Assembly: GCF_900113225.1 (NCBI RefSeq)
Contig: NZ_FOZE01000003.1
Coordinates: forward strand, 372,001 to 436,000
Direction: 5' to 3'
From: Mitsuaria sp. PDC51
GTDB taxonomy: Bacteria > Pseudomonadota > Gammaproteobacteria > Burkholderiales > Burkholderiaceae_C
Length of the DNA: 64,000 nt
Positions 34,725 through 45,704 of the stretch are shown here, piece by piece. Within the stretch, counting starts at the first letter, position 1. The number at the start of each line of letters is the position of its first letter. The notes below the pieces were generated by a model. The model was given only the letters and a program-made list of their open reading frames with translations, had not been told where the DNA came from and did no database searches. A program made the position numbers and the translations under genes.

Positions 34725-35291
34725 ATGAGCGAGAACCCCGTGCTGCCGCTGAACGACCAGAACCTCATCTGGATCGACCTGGAGATGACCGGCCTGTTTC
34801 CGGACAAGGACCGCATCATCGAGATCGCCGTGGTGGTCACCGACGCGCAGCTGACGGTGCGCGTCGAGGGCCCGGTCTTCGCCATCCACCAGTCCGACGC
34901 CACGCTGGACGGCATGGATGCCTGGAACAAGGGCACGCACGGCAAGAGCGGCCTGATCGACCGCGTCAAGGCGTCGACGATCGCCGAGGCCGATGCCGAG
35001 CAGCAGGTCATCGATTTCCTGAAGGCCTACGTGCCGGCCGGCAAGTCGCCGATGTGCGGCAACTCGATCTGCCAGGACCGCCGCTTCCTGGCCAACTACA
35101 TGCCCAAGCTGGAAGACTTCTTCCACTACCGCAACCTGGACGTGTCCACGCTCAAGGAGCTGGCGCGCCGCTGGAAGCCGTCCGCGATGGAAGGCTTCAA
35201 GAAGGCCCAGAAGCACACCGCGCTGGCCGACATCCACGAATCCATCGACGAACTGATCCATTACCGTGAGCAGTTCCTGAAGCTGGACTGA
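34725..35291 (+). CDS. orn: Oligoribonuclease
   Basis: 188-residue DEDDh 3'-5' exoribonuclease that degrades 2-5-nt RNAs and pGpG, the last step in c-di-GMP turnover. Motifs: Exo[11 protein letters not shown] (residues 15-24), Exo[14 protein letters not shown] near 107 and Exo[17 protein letters not shown] with the general-base His near 165. The length is typical. A GACAAT -10-like hexamer lies at 34632-34637, about 90 nt upstream. The gene is divergent from the sensor-kinase gene, and the 296-nt gap between them must hold both promoters. Confidence 0.97.
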   Translation: MSENPVLPLNDQNLIWIDLEMTGLFPDKDRIIEIAVVVTDAQLTVRVEGPVFAIHQSDATLDGMDAWNKGTHGKSGLIDRVKASTIAEADAEQQVIDFLKAYVPAGKSPMCGNSICQDRRFLANYMPKLEDFFHYRNLDVSTLKELARRWKPSAMEGFKKAQKHTALADIHESIDELIHYREQFLKLD

Positions 35292-35353
35292 GCGCCGCGA
35301 CCGGCACTTCGACGCCCCGATGAGGAACGCGCCCGCGCGCGGCTGAGGCTCCG

Positions 35354-37369
35354 ATGGACATCCCGCTCCGCCCCCAGGACCTGTGGGCGGCTTTCGACTT
35401 TCCGCGCCATCCGCTGGCACGCGAGGACGGCGAGCGCCTGCGCGGCGCCTTCCTCGTGCCGCCGGCGCAGCGGCTGATCGCGCACGACGCCGAGCGGCTA
35501 CGCGCCGTGCTGCGCCTGGCGCATGCCGCGGCGCGCACCGGCGCGTGGGTGCTGGGCGGGCTGCGCTACGAGGCGGCGGGGGCGCTCGATCCGGTGCTGC
35601 GCACGCGGCCGGCCGGGGACGCGCCGCTGGCGGAATTCCACGTCTGGCAGGAGCCGCCCGCGCCGTGGCCGGAGGCGCTCGCCGCGGCGGGTGCCAGACG
35701 CGCGCATCCGATGACGGCGTGGCGCGACGCGCAGGCGGATGTCGACGAGCAGGCGCAGGTCGAGCGGATCCGCGAGTACATCCGCGCCGGCGACTGCTAT
35801 CAGGTCAACCTGACGACGCGGTTGGCGGCGGAGACGGTCGGCGCCGACGGAGCCGACAAAGCCGACGAAAGCGACTTCGACCCGGTCCTGCACTTCTTCG
35901 CGCTGCACGCCGCGCAGCCGGGCGGCTTCGCGCTGTTCCTGCGCACCGGCGAGGGCGGCGATCGGCACAGCGTCGCGAGCGTCTCGCCCGAGTTGTTCTT
36001 CGACTGGCGTCCGCTGCCCGAGGCGCCGCAGGCCAGCCACACCTGGCTGCTGTCTGCCCAGCCGATGAAGGGCACGGCGCCGCGCGGCCGCGACCGCGCC
36101 GGCGACGAGGCCGCGCAGGCCTACCTGCGCACCAGCGCCAAGGAGCGCGCCGAGAACCTCATGATCGTGGACCTGCTGCGCAATGACCTGTCGCGCGTGG
36201 CGGTGCCGGGCTCGGTGCGGGTGCCGCGGCTGTTCGAGCTGCACGCGCTGCCCACGGTCTGGCAGATGACCTCGACGATCAGCGCGGTCACCCGCGCCGG
36301 CCTCGCGCTGGACGAGGTGATGACGGCGCTGTTCCCTTGCGGCTCGATCACCGGCGCGCCCAAGAAGCGCGCGATGGAGGTCATCGACGAGCTCGAGCCC
36401 GGCCCGCGCGGCTGGTACTGCGGCGCGCTCGGGCTGCTGCAGCCCGGCGGGGCGGTGACCTTCAACGTGCCGATCCGCACCGTCGAGCAGGCGGGCCGCG
36501 CGCTGCGCTGCGGCGTGGGCAGCGGCATCACGCTCGATTCGCGGCCGCGTGACGAGATCGACGAGTGGCGCGCCAAGGCGCGCTTCCTGGCCCGCGCCCG
36601 CGCACCCATCGAGGCGCTGGAGACGATGCGGCTCGAGGCGGGCGAATTCGCGCGCGCGGCGCGGCATCTGGCGCGCATGCAGCGCACGGCGCGCCACTTC
36701 GGGCTGGCCTGGTCGGCGGACGCGGCGAAGGCGCGGCTGGTCGAGATCGCGCGGCGGCATCCGCAAGGCGCCTGGCGCGTGCGGCTCACGCTGGCGCGCG
36801 ATGGCGTGTTCACCGAGACGGTCCAGGCCTTGCCGGAGGCGCGCGTGGCCCGCGGGCCGGATGGGCCGGATGGGCCGGACGGGCCCGGCGAGGGGGACGA
36901 CGGGTCGACGTCGAGGGAGCCGCTCGTGGTGGCGCTCGCGCGGGGCCCGATCGACACGCGCGGGCCCGACGCCGAATTCATCCAGCACAAGACGACGCGC
37001 CGCGAGGTGTACCAGGGCTTCCTGGACGCCAAGCCGGCGGACTGCTTCGACGTGCTGCTGTTCAACCGGGAGGGCGAGCTCACCGAGGGCTGCCTGACCA
37101 ACCTCGCGCTGCAACGGGCGCCGGACGGGCCGTGGCTGACGCCGCGCGCCGAGGCCGGCCTGCTGCCCGGCACGCTGCGCGAGGAACTGCTGGAGCAAGG
37201 CCGGCTGCGCGAGGCGCGGCTGACCTTGCAGGATCTGCGGCGGGCGCATGCGCTCGCCATCTTCAACGGTGTCCGTGGCTGGCGCGAGGCGCGGCTGCGG
37301 CACGAGGACCTTCATGACGACGACAACCCAACGCCGCCGCCCGGCGGCGCGCAAGACCCGGGTGGGTGA
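35354..37369 (+). CDS. pabB: Bifunctional aminodeoxychorismate synthase component I / 4-amino-4-deoxychorismate lyase
   Basis: 671-residue PabB-PabC fusion for p-aminobenzoate (folate) synthesis. The chorismate-binding domain (about residues 110-410) includes the ADCS-type PMKGT motif with the nucleophilic Lys near 236, LRNDLSRVAVPGSVRV and FPCGSITGAPKKRAM. The class IV aminotransferase/lyase domain (about 430-655) has the PLP Lys in IQHKTTRREVYQ near 549 and GELTEGCLTNLAL. A GPDGPDGPDGPG linker-like insertion lies near residue 508. The glutaminase PabA is not nearby. The 3' end overlaps the next gene by 56 nt in another frame. Confidence 0.95.
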   Translation: MDIPLRPQDLWAAFDFPRHPLAREDGERLRGAFLVPPAQRLIAHDAERLRAVLRLAHAAARTGAWVLGGLRYEAAGALDPVLRTRPAGDAPLAEFHVWQEPPAPWPEALAAAGARRAHPMTAWRDAQADVDEQAQVERIREYIRAGDCYQVNLTTRLAAETVGADGADKADESDFDPVLHFFALHAAQPGGFALFLRTGEGGDRHSVASVSPELFFDWRPLPEAPQASHTWLLSAQPMKGTAPRGRDRAGDEAAQAYLRTSAKERAENLMIVDLLRNDLSRVAVPGSVRVPRLFELHALPTVWQMTSTISAVTRAGLALDEVMTALFPCGSITGAPKKRAMEVIDELEPGPRGWYCGALGLLQPGGAVTFNVPIRTVEQAGRALRCGVGSGITLDSRPRDEIDEWRAKARFLARARAPIEALETMRLEAGEFARAARHLARMQRTARHFGLAWSADAAKARLVEIARRHPQGAWRVRLTLARDGVFTETVQALPEARVARGPDGPDGPDGPGEGDDGSTSREPLVVALARGPIDTRGPDAEFIQHKTTRREVYQGFLDAKPADCFDVLLFNREGELTEGCLTNLALQRAPDGPWLTPRAEAGLLPGTLREELLEQGRLREARLTLQDLRRAHALAIFNGVRGWREARLRHEDLHDDDNPTPPPGGAQDPGG

Positions 37370-39746
37370 CGAGGCAGCGAGCCTGCCGGTGGCCGAAGCG
37401 GTGACCGATGCGGGCAACGAAGCGGCGACCGAAGCGGTCCCGCGGACCGAGGCCGCCGAGCCCGTGACGCCCGCGGCGTCCGCCGAGCCGGCGACGCCGA
37501 AGCCGGCGCGCAAGCGCGTCTCCCGCGCGAAGGCGGGGCCGGCGGCGCCGGTGACGACCGAGGCTGCGCCTGAGCCGGTGGCAGCTGCCGAGGCCGCACC
37601 GGAAGCGGCGGCCGAGCCGGCCGCCCCTGTGCCCGCGCCGAAGAAGCGACCGGCCCGCAAGCGCGCGACCGCCGCCGAGGCCCATATCGACACCGAAGCT
37701 TCGACCGAAGCCGCAGCCCCGACCGAGGCCGCAGCCCCGACCGAGGCCGCAGCCCCGACCGAGGCCGCAGCCCCGGCCGAAACCGAAGCCTCGACTGAAT
37801 CCGAAGCCTCGACTGAGGCCGACGCTTCGACTGAAATCGAAGTCGTGGCCACGGAGAGCGGCGAGAGCGCCGCTCCCCGCAAGGGCCGTCGCAAGCCGAA
37901 GACCGAGCCTGCGGTCGAGGCGATCCCCGCGGTCCCGCCCGAGCCGCCGCGCTTCACGCTCGGCCCGCGCGAGGACGACGGCGTGTTCGGCGACTACGAG
38001 CTGCGCGATGGCCTGACCGGCGCGACCTGCCGGCTGCGCCTGCTGGGCCGCCAGACCTGGCGCTGCGATTGCGCCGGCTATCGCGACCAGGGCACCTGCG
38101 AGCACGGCGAGCATCTGCTGGCGCTGTTCGATGCCGCCCAGCAGGAGGCGCTCGACGCCGGCTGGCCCGCGCGCGAGGCCGAGGTCTGGCTGGTGCCCGG
38201 GCCGCAGCGGCGGCTGCAGTGGGTCTGCGGTCGCGAGGTCCCCGACCGCTTGCGCGAGCAGGACGGCCTGGACGAGCAACTGCGCCGCTCCGCTGAGGGC
38301 GCTCATGCCTGGCTGCAGGAACTGCTGAGCGAAGCCCGGTCGCTGGGCGTCGTGCTGCGCGTGGACGCGCCGGTGTGGCCGCAGCTGGCCTGCGGTCGCG
38401 ACGCCCAGGCGCGGGTGCAGCGGATCGAGGCCGCGATGGCCGACGGCGCGGCGATGCGCGCGCTGCTGCGTGACGACTTGCCGGTCCATGCCTGGGAGGC
38501 GGCGCTGTTCGCCGTCTGCGCCGGCCGTGCGCTCGTGGCCGACGACCTCGGACTGGGGCAGCGCGGCGCGGCCATCGCCGCGATCCGGCTGTGGGGCGAG
38601 TGCTTCGGCGTGAAGCCCGCTGTCGTCATCGCCCCGGAGGCGGCCCACGCCGCCTGGCGGCGCGACCTGACACGCTGGCTGGGCGAGGAGGCGAAGTCGG
38701 TGACCGTCGCCACGACGCCGCCCGCGAAGCCGCAGGCGGCGCTGCTGATCGTCGACGGCATTGAATCGGTCGACTCGGAACGCCTGGCGGCGCTGCGCGC
38801 CGTGCCGGCCGCGCAGCTGCTGCTGATCGCGCACCAGGAGCCGCTGGCCGACGCGCGGCTGGTCGATTGGATCGACTGGCTCGACGACATGCGCCGCGGC
38901 CCGCTGGCGCGCCTGCGCGCACTGCCCGAGGACGCCGGCAAGAAGCTCAAGCGCGAGGCGCTCGAGTCGGTGCTGCTCTCGCGCCGCAAGCGCGAACTGG
39001 CGGACCAGTTGCCCGCCGCGCTGCTCTCGCCGATGTGGCTCGACGGCGCCGGCGCGAACGGCGCCAGCCTGCCGGCCGCGCCGCTGAAGCAGCTGCGCCA
39101 GCTGATCGAGCGCTGGACCGCGCTGCGTTTCCTGTCCAGTGCCGAGCAGCAGCAGTTGCTGGAGGCCCTGTCGCTGCTGCCGCCGGCGTCCCGCCAGGCG
39201 CTGGCCGCGAAGGCCGAGGCGGTGCTCGCGCTGCGTCGCGAATGGATCCAGGGCGCCGTGCCGGCGGCCGCGCGGCTGGTGGTCTGCGCGCGCTCGGAGA
39301 CGCTGCTGGACAGCTTGTCGATGTCGCCGCAACTGCGCCGCCTGCCACCGCAGCGCCTGCGTGCCGGCGACGCCCCGGCGGCGCGCGCGGCCGCGCTGTC
39401 GGCCTGGCGCTCCGCCGAGGCCGGCGTGCTGCTGGCCAGCGACGACGCGCTCGGCAGCCTGCCGGGCGGGGCGCTGGCCGAGGATCGCGTCGCCCTCGTG
39501 CATGCCGACCTGCCGTGGCAGCCGGCCGTGCTGGCGCATCGGGTGGAGGTCGTCTGCGGCGACGAGGCCTGCGGCGTGCCGGCGGCGCTGCTGCTGATCG
39601 AGGACTCGCTCGACGCCGCCGTGCTGCGCGCGCAGCGCGACGGCGTGAGCTTCCCCGACTGGCTGGACGCCGCGCCGGCCTGGCTGGAGGGCGACCAGCT
39701 CGACGCGCTGATGGCGGTGCTGCCGACACTGCTCGAAGGCCTCTGA
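37314..39746 (+). CDS. SWIM zinc-finger protein with degenerate SNF2-like domain
   Basis: 810-residue protein. Residues 1-205 are low-complexity Ala/Glu/Thr/Pro with Lys/Arg blocks (KPARKRVSR, KKRPARKR). A SWIM zinc finger CDC-x8-CEH sits near residue 250. From about 390 the sequence follows an SNF2 ATPase fold but with broken motifs: motif I reads ADDLGLGQRG instead of GLGKT, motif II reads LLIVDGIESV instead of DEAH, and motif III reads LLLIAHQEPL. No helicase C-domain signatures are recognisable. It is probably a nucleic-acid-binding pseudo-helicase. The ATG at 37314 has GAGGA 6 nt upstream and lies inside the pabB-pabC fusion gene, so it is co-transcribed. Confidence 0.8.
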   Translation: MTTTTQRRRPAARKTRVGDEAASLPVAEAVTDAGNEAATEAVPRTEAAEPVTPAASAEPATPKPARKRVSRAKAGPAAPVTTEAAPEPVAAAEAAPEAAAEPAAPVPAPKKRPARKRATAAEAHIDTEASTEAAAPTEAAAPTEAAAPTEAAAPAETEASTESEASTEADASTEIEVVATESGESAAPRKGRRKPKTEPAVEAIPAVPPEPPRFTLGPREDDGVFGDYELRDGLTGATCRLRLLGRQTWRCDCAGYRDQGTCEHGEHLLALFDAAQQEALDAGWPAREAEVWLVPGPQRRLQWVCGREVPDRLREQDGLDEQLRRSAEGAHAWLQELLSEARSLGVVLRVDAPVWPQLACGRDAQARVQRIEAAMADGAAMRALLRDDLPVHAWEAALFAVCAGRALVADDLGLGQRGAAIAAIRLWGECFGVKPAVVIAPEAAHAAWRRDLTRWLGEEAKSVTVATTPPAKPQAALLIVDGIESVDSERLAALRAVPAAQLLLIAHQEPLADARLVDWIDWLDDMRRGPLARLRALPEDAGKKLKREALESVLLSRRKRELADQLPAALLSPMWLDGAGANGASLPAAPLKQLRQLIERWTALRFLSSAEQQQLLEALSLLPPASRQALAAKAEAVLALRREWIQGAVPAAARLVVCARSETLLDSLSMSPQLRRLPPQRLRAGDAPAARAAALSAWRSAEAGVLLASDDALGSLPGGALAEDRVALVHADLPWQPAVLAHRVEVVCGDEACGVPAALLLIEDSLDAAVLRAQRDGVSFPDWLDAAPAWLEGDQLDALMAVLPTLLEGL
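37704..37775 (+). repeat. Four tandem 18-bp units encoding TEAAAP
   Basis: ACCGAGGCCGCAGCCCCG occurs four times in a row (the first copy differs by one base), giving four TEAAAP repeats in the disordered N-terminus of the SWIM protein. More diverged copies follow (TEASTESEASTEADASTE). Copy-number change would keep the frame. Confidence 0.9.
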
Positions 39747-40224
39747 AACAGCGGCAGGAACCAGCGCCGTGGGGCGCTGATCAAATGGTGCTAGGTGAAA
39801 ACCCGAAAAGTCGCTATACTCTCGGGCTTCACCGTTTCAGACGGTGCTTCGTACGTCTCCTCTGACCTCTTGCAGACCGCTGCGCCGGCCATCCCGACGG
39901 ATGCCCACGCAGGCTCCGGATCTCCTCCGGAGCGGTTTCCCGCCACGGGAAGCGCGCCCTGCATGCCCTCGGGTTCGGTCGGCGGCGATGCCGTCGCTTT
40001 GACTGTTCCCCGGCGCCTCACCAGGCCCTTCCACCCGCTCGTGGGCTGCTTCGGCGGCCGCGCTGCGCGTGTCTCTCTTGCCTGGTGATCGACGCGAGCT
40101 TTCTCCCAGCGACATCACGGTCCTGCCGCGATCCGATCGAGATCGCATGACAGGCCACAGCGCGCCAGCGCGGACGCCGTCCTTCGGCGTCGGTGGCGGC
40201 GCGTGCCTTTGGATTGCAAGACAG
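39747..40224 (+). promoter_or_regulatory. Promoter and long structured leader of the DEAD-box helicase gene
   Basis: This 478-nt stretch has no gene I can support. A weak terminator-like hairpin (CAGCGCC/GGCGCTG, 39762-39779) closes the previous gene. A -10-like TATACT lies at 39815-39820, leaving a leader of about 400 nt. The leader contains several clean hairpins: CACCGT/ACGGTG at 39830-39846, CTCCGGA/TCCGGAG at 39914-39932, and GACGCCG/CGGCGTC at 40173-40191 close to the start codon. Long leaders are a known trait of RNA-helicase and cold-shock genes, where they allow autoregulation; that role here is inference. Confidence 0.5.
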
Positions 40225-42180
<1,956 letters not shown>

Positions 42181-42216
42181 GCCCTCGCGGCTCGGACTGA
42201 AGGGGAACGCTGAGGG

Positions 42217-42936
42217 ATGCGCGTCGAGGGTCGGATCGTCCAGTGGGATGACGCGAAGGGCTACGGCTTCATCGCGCCGTCCGACGGCGGCCCGAAGCGC
42301 TTCGTGCACATCAGCGCCTTTTCGCTGCGCGCGCGCCGGCCTTTCGTCGGCGAGCGCGTGAGCTACCAGCCCGGCGCCGACGCGCAGGGCAAGCCCCGCG
42401 CGCTCGAGGTCAAGAGCCTCGAGCCCAAGCCGGCCCCCGCCGGCCCGGCGCCACGCCCGGGCGGCGCGGCCTGGCCGCGCGACCGGTCGCAGCCGCTGCG
42501 CGGCGCGGCCCCATCCCCCAAGCAATCCGCCGACACCGGTGCCTCGCTCTGGCTGGTGCCGGGATTCGCCACGCTGGTGCTGCTCACGCACCTGGCCTGG
42601 CCGCTGCCGCGCGGGCTGTGGGGCACCTATGTCGCGATGAGCTTCGCGACCTTCATCGTCTACGCGCTGGACAAGCGCGCCGCCCGGCTGGGCCAGTGGC
42701 GCGTCAAGGAGTCCACGCTGCATGGGCTCGCGTTGCTGTGCGGCTGGCCCGGCGCGCTGCTGGCCCAGCACTTGCTACGCCACAAGAGCGCCAAGCCGGG
42801 CTTCCGGCGGGTGTTCTGGTTGAGCGTCGCGCTCAACATCCTGGCCTTCGTTTGTCTCTTCACGCCGCTGCTGTCGCCTTTCTTCTCGGGGATCTCCGAC
42901 CACTGGAACATGCGATCGGCCGGCGACTTCGTTTGA
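42217..42936 (+). CDS. Cold-shock domain-DUF1294 membrane protein
   Basis: 239-residue fusion. Residues 1-70 form a cold-shock OB fold (RIVQWDDAKGYGFIAPSDGG with RNP1-like GYGFI and RNP2-like RFVHISAF). A Pro/Ala linker of about 35 residues is followed by a DUF1294 membrane domain with about four TM helices (LWLVPGFATLVLLTHLAWPL, YVAMSFATFIVYALDKRAA, the family signature RVKESTLHGLALLCGWPGAL, HKSAKPGFRRVFW). This architecture is a known one. It may tether nucleic-acid binding to the membrane. It follows the helicase gene by 36 nt, so it is probably in the same cold-related unit. Confidence 0.92.
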   Translation: MRVEGRIVQWDDAKGYGFIAPSDGGPKRFVHISAFSLRARRPFVGERVSYQPGADAQGKPRALEVKSLEPKPAPAGPAPRPGGAAWPRDRSQPLRGAAPSPKQSADTGASLWLVPGFATLVLLTHLAWPLPRGLWGTYVAMSFATFIVYALDKRAARLGQWRVKESTLHGLALLCGWPGALLAQHLLRHKSAKPGFRRVFWLSVALNILAFVCLFTPLLSPFFSGISDHWNMRSAGDFV

Positions 42937-43454
42937 TGCTGCAGTTGAAAGTGATCGGCACGGCGGACCTTCCCGCCGTGCTCGCCTTGCAGGCCCAGTG
43001 TTATGGGCCCGAGTTCCTGGAAAGCGCCGAGGCCTTCGAGGCCAAGCTGCGCGCGGCGCGCCATCTGCACTGCTCTTACCTGGCCGTCGAGGCCGGCGAG
43101 CCGCTGGCGTATGTCGTCAGCCTGCCGGTCGACGATGGGCAACTGCCGGCCCTGGATGCGCCGGAGGTCGCGCCGGCGCGTGCGCCGCGCACGCTGTACC
43201 TGCACGACCTGGCGGTGTCGCCGGCGGGGCGCTCGCGGCAATTGGGCCGCAAGCTGTTGCGGCAGGTGGTGAACCGCGCGCAGGACATGGGCCTGGCGCA
43301 GATCGCGCTGGTGGCGGTGCAGGGCTCGCGCGAGTACTGGCAGCGCCAGGGTTTCGCCGCCGCGGACGCGCCTTCGGGCTCCGCGCTGGCGCGGAAACTG
43401 GCCAGCTTCGGCCCCGGGGCGACCCTGATGCGAAGGGCGCTCGGACCCGTCTGA
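42936..43454 (+). CDS. GNAT family N-acetyltransferase
   Basis: 172-residue acetyltransferase. GNAT pattern: N-terminal DLPAVLALQAQCYGPEF, the beta-4/acetyl-CoA loop LYLHDLAVSPAGRSRQLGRKLL near residues 87-110, and ALVAVQGSREYWQRQGF (motif B, with the Tyr..Trp..GF pattern). The ATG shares its A with the stop of the upstream cold-shock gene (TGATG), so translation is coupled. The substrate is unknown. It ends 22 nt before the condensin-like operon, which has its own -10-like element. Confidence 0.9.
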   Translation: MLQLKVIGTADLPAVLALQAQCYGPEFLESAEAFEAKLRAARHLHCSYLAVEAGEPLAYVVSLPVDDGQLPALDAPEVAPARAPRTLYLHDLAVSPAGRSRQLGRKLLRQVVNRAQDMGLAQIALVAVQGSREYWQRQGFAAADAPSGSALARKLASFGPGATLMRRALGPV

Positions 43455-43462
43455 GGGGGCGC

Positions 43463-43468
43463 GATAAT
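43463..43468 (+). promoter_or_regulatory. -10-like hexamer of the condensin-like operon
   Basis: GATAAT sits 8 nt before the ATG of the kleisin-like gene in the 22-nt gap after the GNAT gene. Transcription from it would begin at or next to the start codon, giving an almost leaderless mRNA. There is no clear ribosome site between them. Confidence 0.4.
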
Positions 43469-43476
43469 CCCGCCCC

Positions 43477-44994
43477 ATGACCCTGACCCCGGGAGGCGCG
43501 GACGACGCTCTGCGCGACGATCTCCCCGAACCCTCTTTCGAAGACCATTTCCGCGAAGGCCAGCTCCCGCAGGACTCCCTCCTGTGGTGGCAGCTGGAAC
43601 GCAACGAGGCCCTGCTGGCCGCGCAGCGCGCGCTGTTCCACGGCCCGTCCACGCTGGTGCGGCTGCGCGTCTGGGTGTTCATCGAGCTGATGAGCCTGCC
43701 GCACTCGCGGCTCTCGCGCGACGACCTGAACCGCCATTTCCACCTGCTGCGCGACGAGGCGCTGGAGCTGGTGCTCAAGCGCCTGCGCGACGCGCAGCTG
43801 CTGCTCTGGGACGCGTCCAACCAGCAGTACGGCGTGACGCCGCTGGCGCAGCAGCTGATGGCGATGGTCTCGCCGCTGACGCAGGGCCAGGCCGCCGACG
43901 AGGACGGCGACCTGGCCGGCCTGCTCGCCAACGTGGCCGGCGCGCAGCAGCTCGGCACGCTGGAGCCGGCCCAGCTGCAGCATCTGCTGGCGCAGCTCTC
44001 GCGGCTCTACAACGAATTCGCCGACGCGATCGCCTCAGGCTCCGAGTTCCACCTGCGCCGCGCGCGCATGCGCTTCGAGCGGGCGCTCAAGCTGGTCGAG
44101 CGCGCCAGCGAGGCGCTGTCCGCGATCATCCGGCAGGCCGAGAACGACGGCAATGCGCGCCTGGAGCGCCTGGCGCGCGAGCTCGGCCTGGCGCAGGCGC
44201 GGCTGCTGGCGATGGCCAGCCAGTTCAACCGCGCGCTGCAGCAGGCCGACCGCCAGCGGGTGACGCTGGGCTCCACCGGCATCACGACGACCGACGTGCG
44301 GCGCTGGCTGCAGGAGGTCCCGTTCCTGGAAAACCTGGCGCTGGGCGCGCTGTCTCGGCCGGTGCATCCGGTCTTCGTCGCGCAGCATGAACTGCTGGAC
44401 GGCTGCGAGGCCGAGTTCGAGCGCGACCGCCCGGTGCCGCCCACGCCCGAGCCGCTGCCCAGCGGCCTGGCCGCGCCGCCGGGCGAGCTGGCCGTGATGA
44501 GCCTGCCGCCGGAGATGGCCCAGTTGCAGGCGCTGCTGGGCCGCTGGAGCGGCGACGGCGTGCCGATGAACGACCTGCGTCCCGCGGTGCTGGGCGGCAG
44601 CTACGCGCGCGCGGCGTACCGCGCGCAGCTGCTGCCGCTGCTGGGTGATCCGCAGGCGCAGCATCTGGCCGGCGCGACCGGCGACATGGCGCGCCAGCCG
44701 TGGCGCGTGCGCTGGTCCGCCGAACAGGGCGAGATCGATGACGAGCACGTCCGCTGGATGAGCCAGGGCGTGCTGCACTCGACGGAGGTCGAGCCGCCGG
44801 CCGAGCCCGAGCCCGAACCCAAGTGGCGCCCGCCCGAGGAAACGCCCAAGCGCGGCCGCCGCAAGGCGGCGGTCGCCGGCACCGAGAGCGCTGCGGCCGT
44901 TGCTGCCGCCGAGGCGGCCGACACCGCCGCCGGCACCGTACCCGAACCTGCCGTCGACGCCAGCGTCGCGGCTGAACCGCCTTCCCAGTCATGA
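43477..44994 (+). CDS. Condensin-like kleisin subunit (MksF/JetA-like)
   Basis: 505-residue protein, first gene of a three-gene condensin-like operon. Residues 20-130 look like a winged-helix region (LWWQLERNEALLAAQRALF, LVRLRVWVFIELMSLPH, LVLKRLRDAQLLLWDASNQQ). A long helical segment at about 150-270 could form the kleisin neck coiled coil, and a second globular part with DVRRWLQEVPFLENLALGAL lies near 270-400. The last 75 residues are acidic and Ala/Pro-rich, probably disordered. Assignment rests mainly on gene order (F-E-B) and the linked SMC-like gene; sequence similarity to MksF/MukF is remote, and I could not confirm it. Confidence 0.65.
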   Translation: MTLTPGGADDALRDDLPEPSFEDHFREGQLPQDSLLWWQLERNEALLAAQRALFHGPSTLVRLRVWVFIELMSLPHSRLSRDDLNRHFHLLRDEALELVLKRLRDAQLLLWDASNQQYGVTPLAQQLMAMVSPLTQGQAADEDGDLAGLLANVAGAQQLGTLEPAQLQHLLAQLSRLYNEFADAIASGSEFHLRRARMRFERALKLVERASEALSAIIRQAENDGNARLERLARELGLAQARLLAMASQFNRALQQADRQRVTLGSTGITTTDVRRWLQEVPFLENLALGALSRPVHPVFVAQHELLDGCEAEFERDRPVPPTPEPLPSGLAAPPGELAVMSLPPEMAQLQALLGRWSGDGVPMNDLRPAVLGGSYARAAYRAQLLPLLGDPQAQHLAGATGDMARQPWRVRWSAEQGEIDDEHVRWMSQGVLHSTEVEPPAEPEPEPKWRPPEETPKRGRRKAAVAGTESAAAVAAAEAADTAAGTVPEPAVDASVAAEPPSQS

Positions 44995-45704
44995 GCAATC
45001 AACTCGACGACGCCGCCCAACTGGCGGCTCAACTGCTGGCGCGCCGCTGGCTGCCGCGCAACCAGCCGCTGGTGCGCCGCGCGCTGATCGACCAGGAGCT
45101 CTGGCGCGCCGTCAACGAGCGCGTGGCCGCCGTCGGCCTGCGCGTGGTGGACAACGTCTACGCCGACCACATCACGCTGGCGATGCTGCGCCCGGCCGAG
45201 GTCGCCGTGTTCGGCGAGACCGGCCTGGCCTCCAACAACAACCTGGACCTGCCGCGCGACGGCGTCGCGCTGCTGGTGGTGGTGTGGGCGCTGATCGTGC
45301 TGCCCAAGCGCCAGCGCCAGCTCGCGCGCGCCGAGGAGGCCGCCGAGGGGCAGGGCGAGATGTTCGCCAAGGACAAGCCGCTGCCCAGCGCCGCGAGCAG
45401 CGCGCCGACGCTGTCCTACCGCAGCCTGCTGGCCGACTTCGGCAACCAGCTGGGCAAGAAGATGCGGCTGGACGCCAACCTCAAGCTGCTGGAGCGCCAG
45501 GGCTTCATCACCCGCAAGGGCGAGGACATCTGCGAGGGCCCGCTGCTGGACCTGCTGCTGGACTACGACACGCTGGCGCCGCGCATCCTGGACGGCGCGC
45601 TGGCCGACGTGCTGGCGCGCAGCACCGATGCGGAATCCGGCCCGATGCTGAATGCCATCCTGGCCGCCCGCCACAACGAAGAATCCGACCTGAGCGACGC
45701 CTGA
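44991..45704 (+). CDS. Condensin-like KITE subunit (MksE/JetB-like, DUF4194-like)
   Basis: 237-residue protein with likely tandem winged helices: ALIDQELWRAVNERVAAVGL and VYADHITLAMLRPAEVAVF, then RDGVALLVVVWALIVLPKRQ. A second winged helix follows near residues 140-190 (SYRSLLADFGNQLGKKMRLD, LKLLERQGFITRKGEDICEG). This matches the size and pattern of MksE/MukE/JetB subunits that bridge kleisin and SMC. It starts inside the stop of the upstream gene (ATGA) and its stop shares a base with the SMC start, so all three are translationally coupled. Confidence 0.7.
   Translation: MSNQLDDAAQLAAQLLARRWLPRNQPLVRRALIDQELWRAVNERVAAVGLRVVDNVYADHITLAMLRPAEVAVFGETGLASNNNLDLPRDGVALLVVVWALIVLPKRQRQLARAEEAAEGQGEMFAKDKPLPSAASSAPTLSYRSLLADFGNQLGKKMRLDANLKLLERQGFITRKGEDICEGPLLDLLLDYDTLAPRILDGALADVLARSTDAESGPMLNAILAARHNEESDLSDA

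Noticed and set aside
39795-40088. 97-codon frame upstream of the helicase gene
   Set aside because: It begins with GTG before the likely -10 element, has no ribosome site and reads like untranslated leader; the region is better explained as a structured 5' leader.
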